Shown here in pieces: positions 6,048 through 6,727 of a DNA stretch of 6,727 nt. The DNA is taken from assembly GCA_016742295.1 (NCBI GenBank), contig JACVCA010000068.1, forward strand, positions 1 to 6,727, in the 5' to 3' direction. The notes below the pieces were generated by a model. The model was given only the letters and a program-made list of their open reading frames with translations, was not told the origin of the DNA and made no database searches. This stretch comes from Alphaproteobacteria bacterium. GTDB lineage: Bacteria; Pseudomonadota; Alphaproteobacteria; JAGOMX01. The position numbers and the translations under genes are program-made. Within the stretch, counting starts at the first letter, position 1, and the number at the start of each line of letters is the position of its first letter.

Positions 6048-6076
6048 TTGACACTCATCTTGAGTCAAGGTACACC
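6048..6076 (+). promoter_or_regulatory. Probable promoter of tRNA-Met with an overlapping inverted repeat
   Basis: A perfect -35 hexamer TTGACA (6048-6053) is followed after 17 bases by TACACC (6071-6076), a poor -10. The predicted start is about seven bases ahead of the tRNA. The -35 box and spacer lie in an imperfect inverted repeat: CTTGA (6047-6051) and CTCA (6054-6057) pair with TGAG (6061-6064) and TCAAG (6065-6069), leaving CA bulged. This could be an operator or coincidence. Confidence 0.45.
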
Positions 6077-6088
6077 AAAACATAAGTT

Positions 6089-6164
6089 GGCGGTGTAGCT
6101 CAGTCGGTAGAGCAGCGGAATCATAATCCGTTGGTCGGGGGTTCAAGTCCCTCCACCGCCACCA
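6089..6164 (+). tRNA. tRNA-Met (anticodon CAT, probably elongator)
   Basis: This is a complete 76-base tRNA: acceptor GGCGGTG/CACCGCC with A73 and encoded CCA, D stem GCTC/GAGC, anticodon stem GCGGA/TCCGT with loop ATCATAA, and T stem GGGGG/CCCTC with loop TTCAAGT. Anticodon CAT could mean initiator Met, elongator Met or the lysidine-modified Ile2. The G1-C72 pair and the absence of the three G-C pairs in the anticodon stem exclude initiator. The G4-C69 and G5-C68 pairs differ from the C4-G69/C5-G68 pairs favoured by TilS in E. coli Ile2, so elongator Met is preferred without certainty. Confidence 0.9.
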
Positions 6165-6176
6165 TTTTTCCTTGAT

Positions 6177-6208
6177 TGAGCCATTCGGGCACACAGGTAA
6201 CATTTTTT
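6177..6208 (+). terminator. Weak possible terminator after tRNA-Met
   Basis: TGAGCC (6177-6182) can pair with GGCACA (6188-6193) across one A-A mismatch, and six Ts follow at 6203-6208 after a nine-base gap. A shorter run of five Ts (6165-6169) directly follows the encoded CCA. Either could end the transcript; the evidence is thin. Confidence 0.25.
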
Positions 6209-6243
6209 ATTAAATGCTTTAGAGGCTAAAAATAATAATAGTA

Positions 6244-6690
6244 TTAATTAATATTTAAATTGACACGCATAAATGGCCTAATTCCCCGAATTTCTTGCTC
6301 TGTAAATATAAAAAGAGTGGCTGGATTATCTATGCTGAAATAATTCTTATACAATGTCTCTTCCATCTGATTAAGCCTCTTGTAATAAATAATTCTCTTA
6401 AAATCAGGCGGCAAATTAGAAAACTTACATTTTTCTAATGACGTACGTCTTTGTTCTTCAGTTTCTAGTAGCAACTTCTCTCCCCATATATCTCTGGGGC
6501 TAAAATATTGATTTTTCAAATCATAAATATCTTCTGCACACGGATCAATTGAAAAAAGAGGAATGGAGGCCTTAGAGGATGATACTGCTTTTCCCAAATT
6601 GATGCATATTTCCTCTGGAGTCATAGCTATCAAGGTGCGGTCGTAGGTATACAGCCCTAAATTTCCTGTTGGCTCAGGAGGGGAAGACAT
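6244..6690 (-). CDS. Hypothetical protein, 148 residues, family not recognised
   Basis: The frame runs from ATG 6690 to TAA 6246-6244, and an in-frame TAA (6693-6691) directly precedes the ATG, so the start cannot be further upstream. The protein has no signal peptide, membrane segment or metal motif I can see. It has two cysteines (C29 and C51 by count, approximate), is rich in Ile, Leu, Glu and Asn, and includes YFSPRDIWGEKLLLETEEQ and a likely helical YYKRLNQMEETLYKNYF stretch. Codon choice looks coding-like, but Arg is often AGA or AGG, unlike the CGT/CGC preference of rne, which may mean weaker expression or a later arrival. The upstream sequence gives no strong Shine-Dalgarno. It is separate from the tRNA-Met transcript, which it faces. 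No function is offered. Confidence 0.55.
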   Translation of the reverse strand: MSSPPEPTGNLGLYTYDRTLIAMTPEEICINLGKAVSSSKASIPLFSIDPCAEDIYDLKNQYFSPRDIWGEKLLLETEEQRRTSLEKCKFSNLPPDFKRIIYYKRLNQMEETLYKNYFSIDNPATLFIFTEQEIRGIRPFMRVNLNIN

Positions 6691-6727
6691 TTAATAAGTT
6701 ATTCGTTTTCTTAAAATTCCACGTCTT

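Noticed and set aside
6015..6203. Minus-strand ORF containing WWRWRDLNPRPTDYDSAAL
   Set aside because: It is the antisense translation of tRNA-Met. This peptide is a well-known artefact in databases caused by calling genes across tRNAs.

Overview
The window looks like core chromosome of an AT-rich alphaproteobacterium. The evidence is the gene order: a divergent AMIN-domain cell-wall amidase, then an RNase E with a large acidic insertion inside its S1 domain and a Trp-Trp C-terminus, then an M48/TPR periplasmic protease, then a DsbA-family thiol oxidoreductase. As far as I remember, this order is common in Alphaproteobacteria. The AT-rich codon use and the tRNA-His that keeps G-1:C73 would fit an early-branching or host-associated group such as the Holosporales or their relatives. 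That placement is inference and was not tested by any search.

Layout. Bases 1-445 (minus strand) hold the N-terminal 148 residues of the amidase, which runs off the left edge. Bases 446-1046 are a 601-base divergent intergenic region with a possible rne promoter and some inverted repeats. Bases 1047-5538 (plus strand) form a likely three-gene operon: rne (1047-3320), a BepA-like M48 metallopeptidase with TPRs (3360-4763) and a DsbA/ScsC-like oxidoreductase (4789-5538). The gaps are 39 and 25 bases, with no terminator seen between the genes. Bases 5539-5858 are noncoding and unusually rich in inverted repeats. Next come tRNA-His(GTG) on the minus strand (5859-5936) and tRNA-Met(CAT) on the plus strand (6089-6164), transcribed divergently, each with a recognisable promoter. 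Bases 6244-6690 (minus strand) encode a 148-residue protein I do not recognise.

How the genes relate. The amidase, the M48 protease and the DsbA-like protein all have export signals and act in the periplasm: septal peptidoglycan cleavage, outer-membrane protein quality control, and disulfide formation or isomerisation. RNase E is cytoplasmic and starts mRNA decay and rRNA/tRNA processing. Its co-transcription with envelope genes seems to be conserved synteny rather than a shared pathway. I found no mobile element, CRISPR array or clear new defence system. The least explained parts are the hairpin-dense block at 5575-5793, the divergent leader at 687-770 and the orphan gene at 6244-6690.
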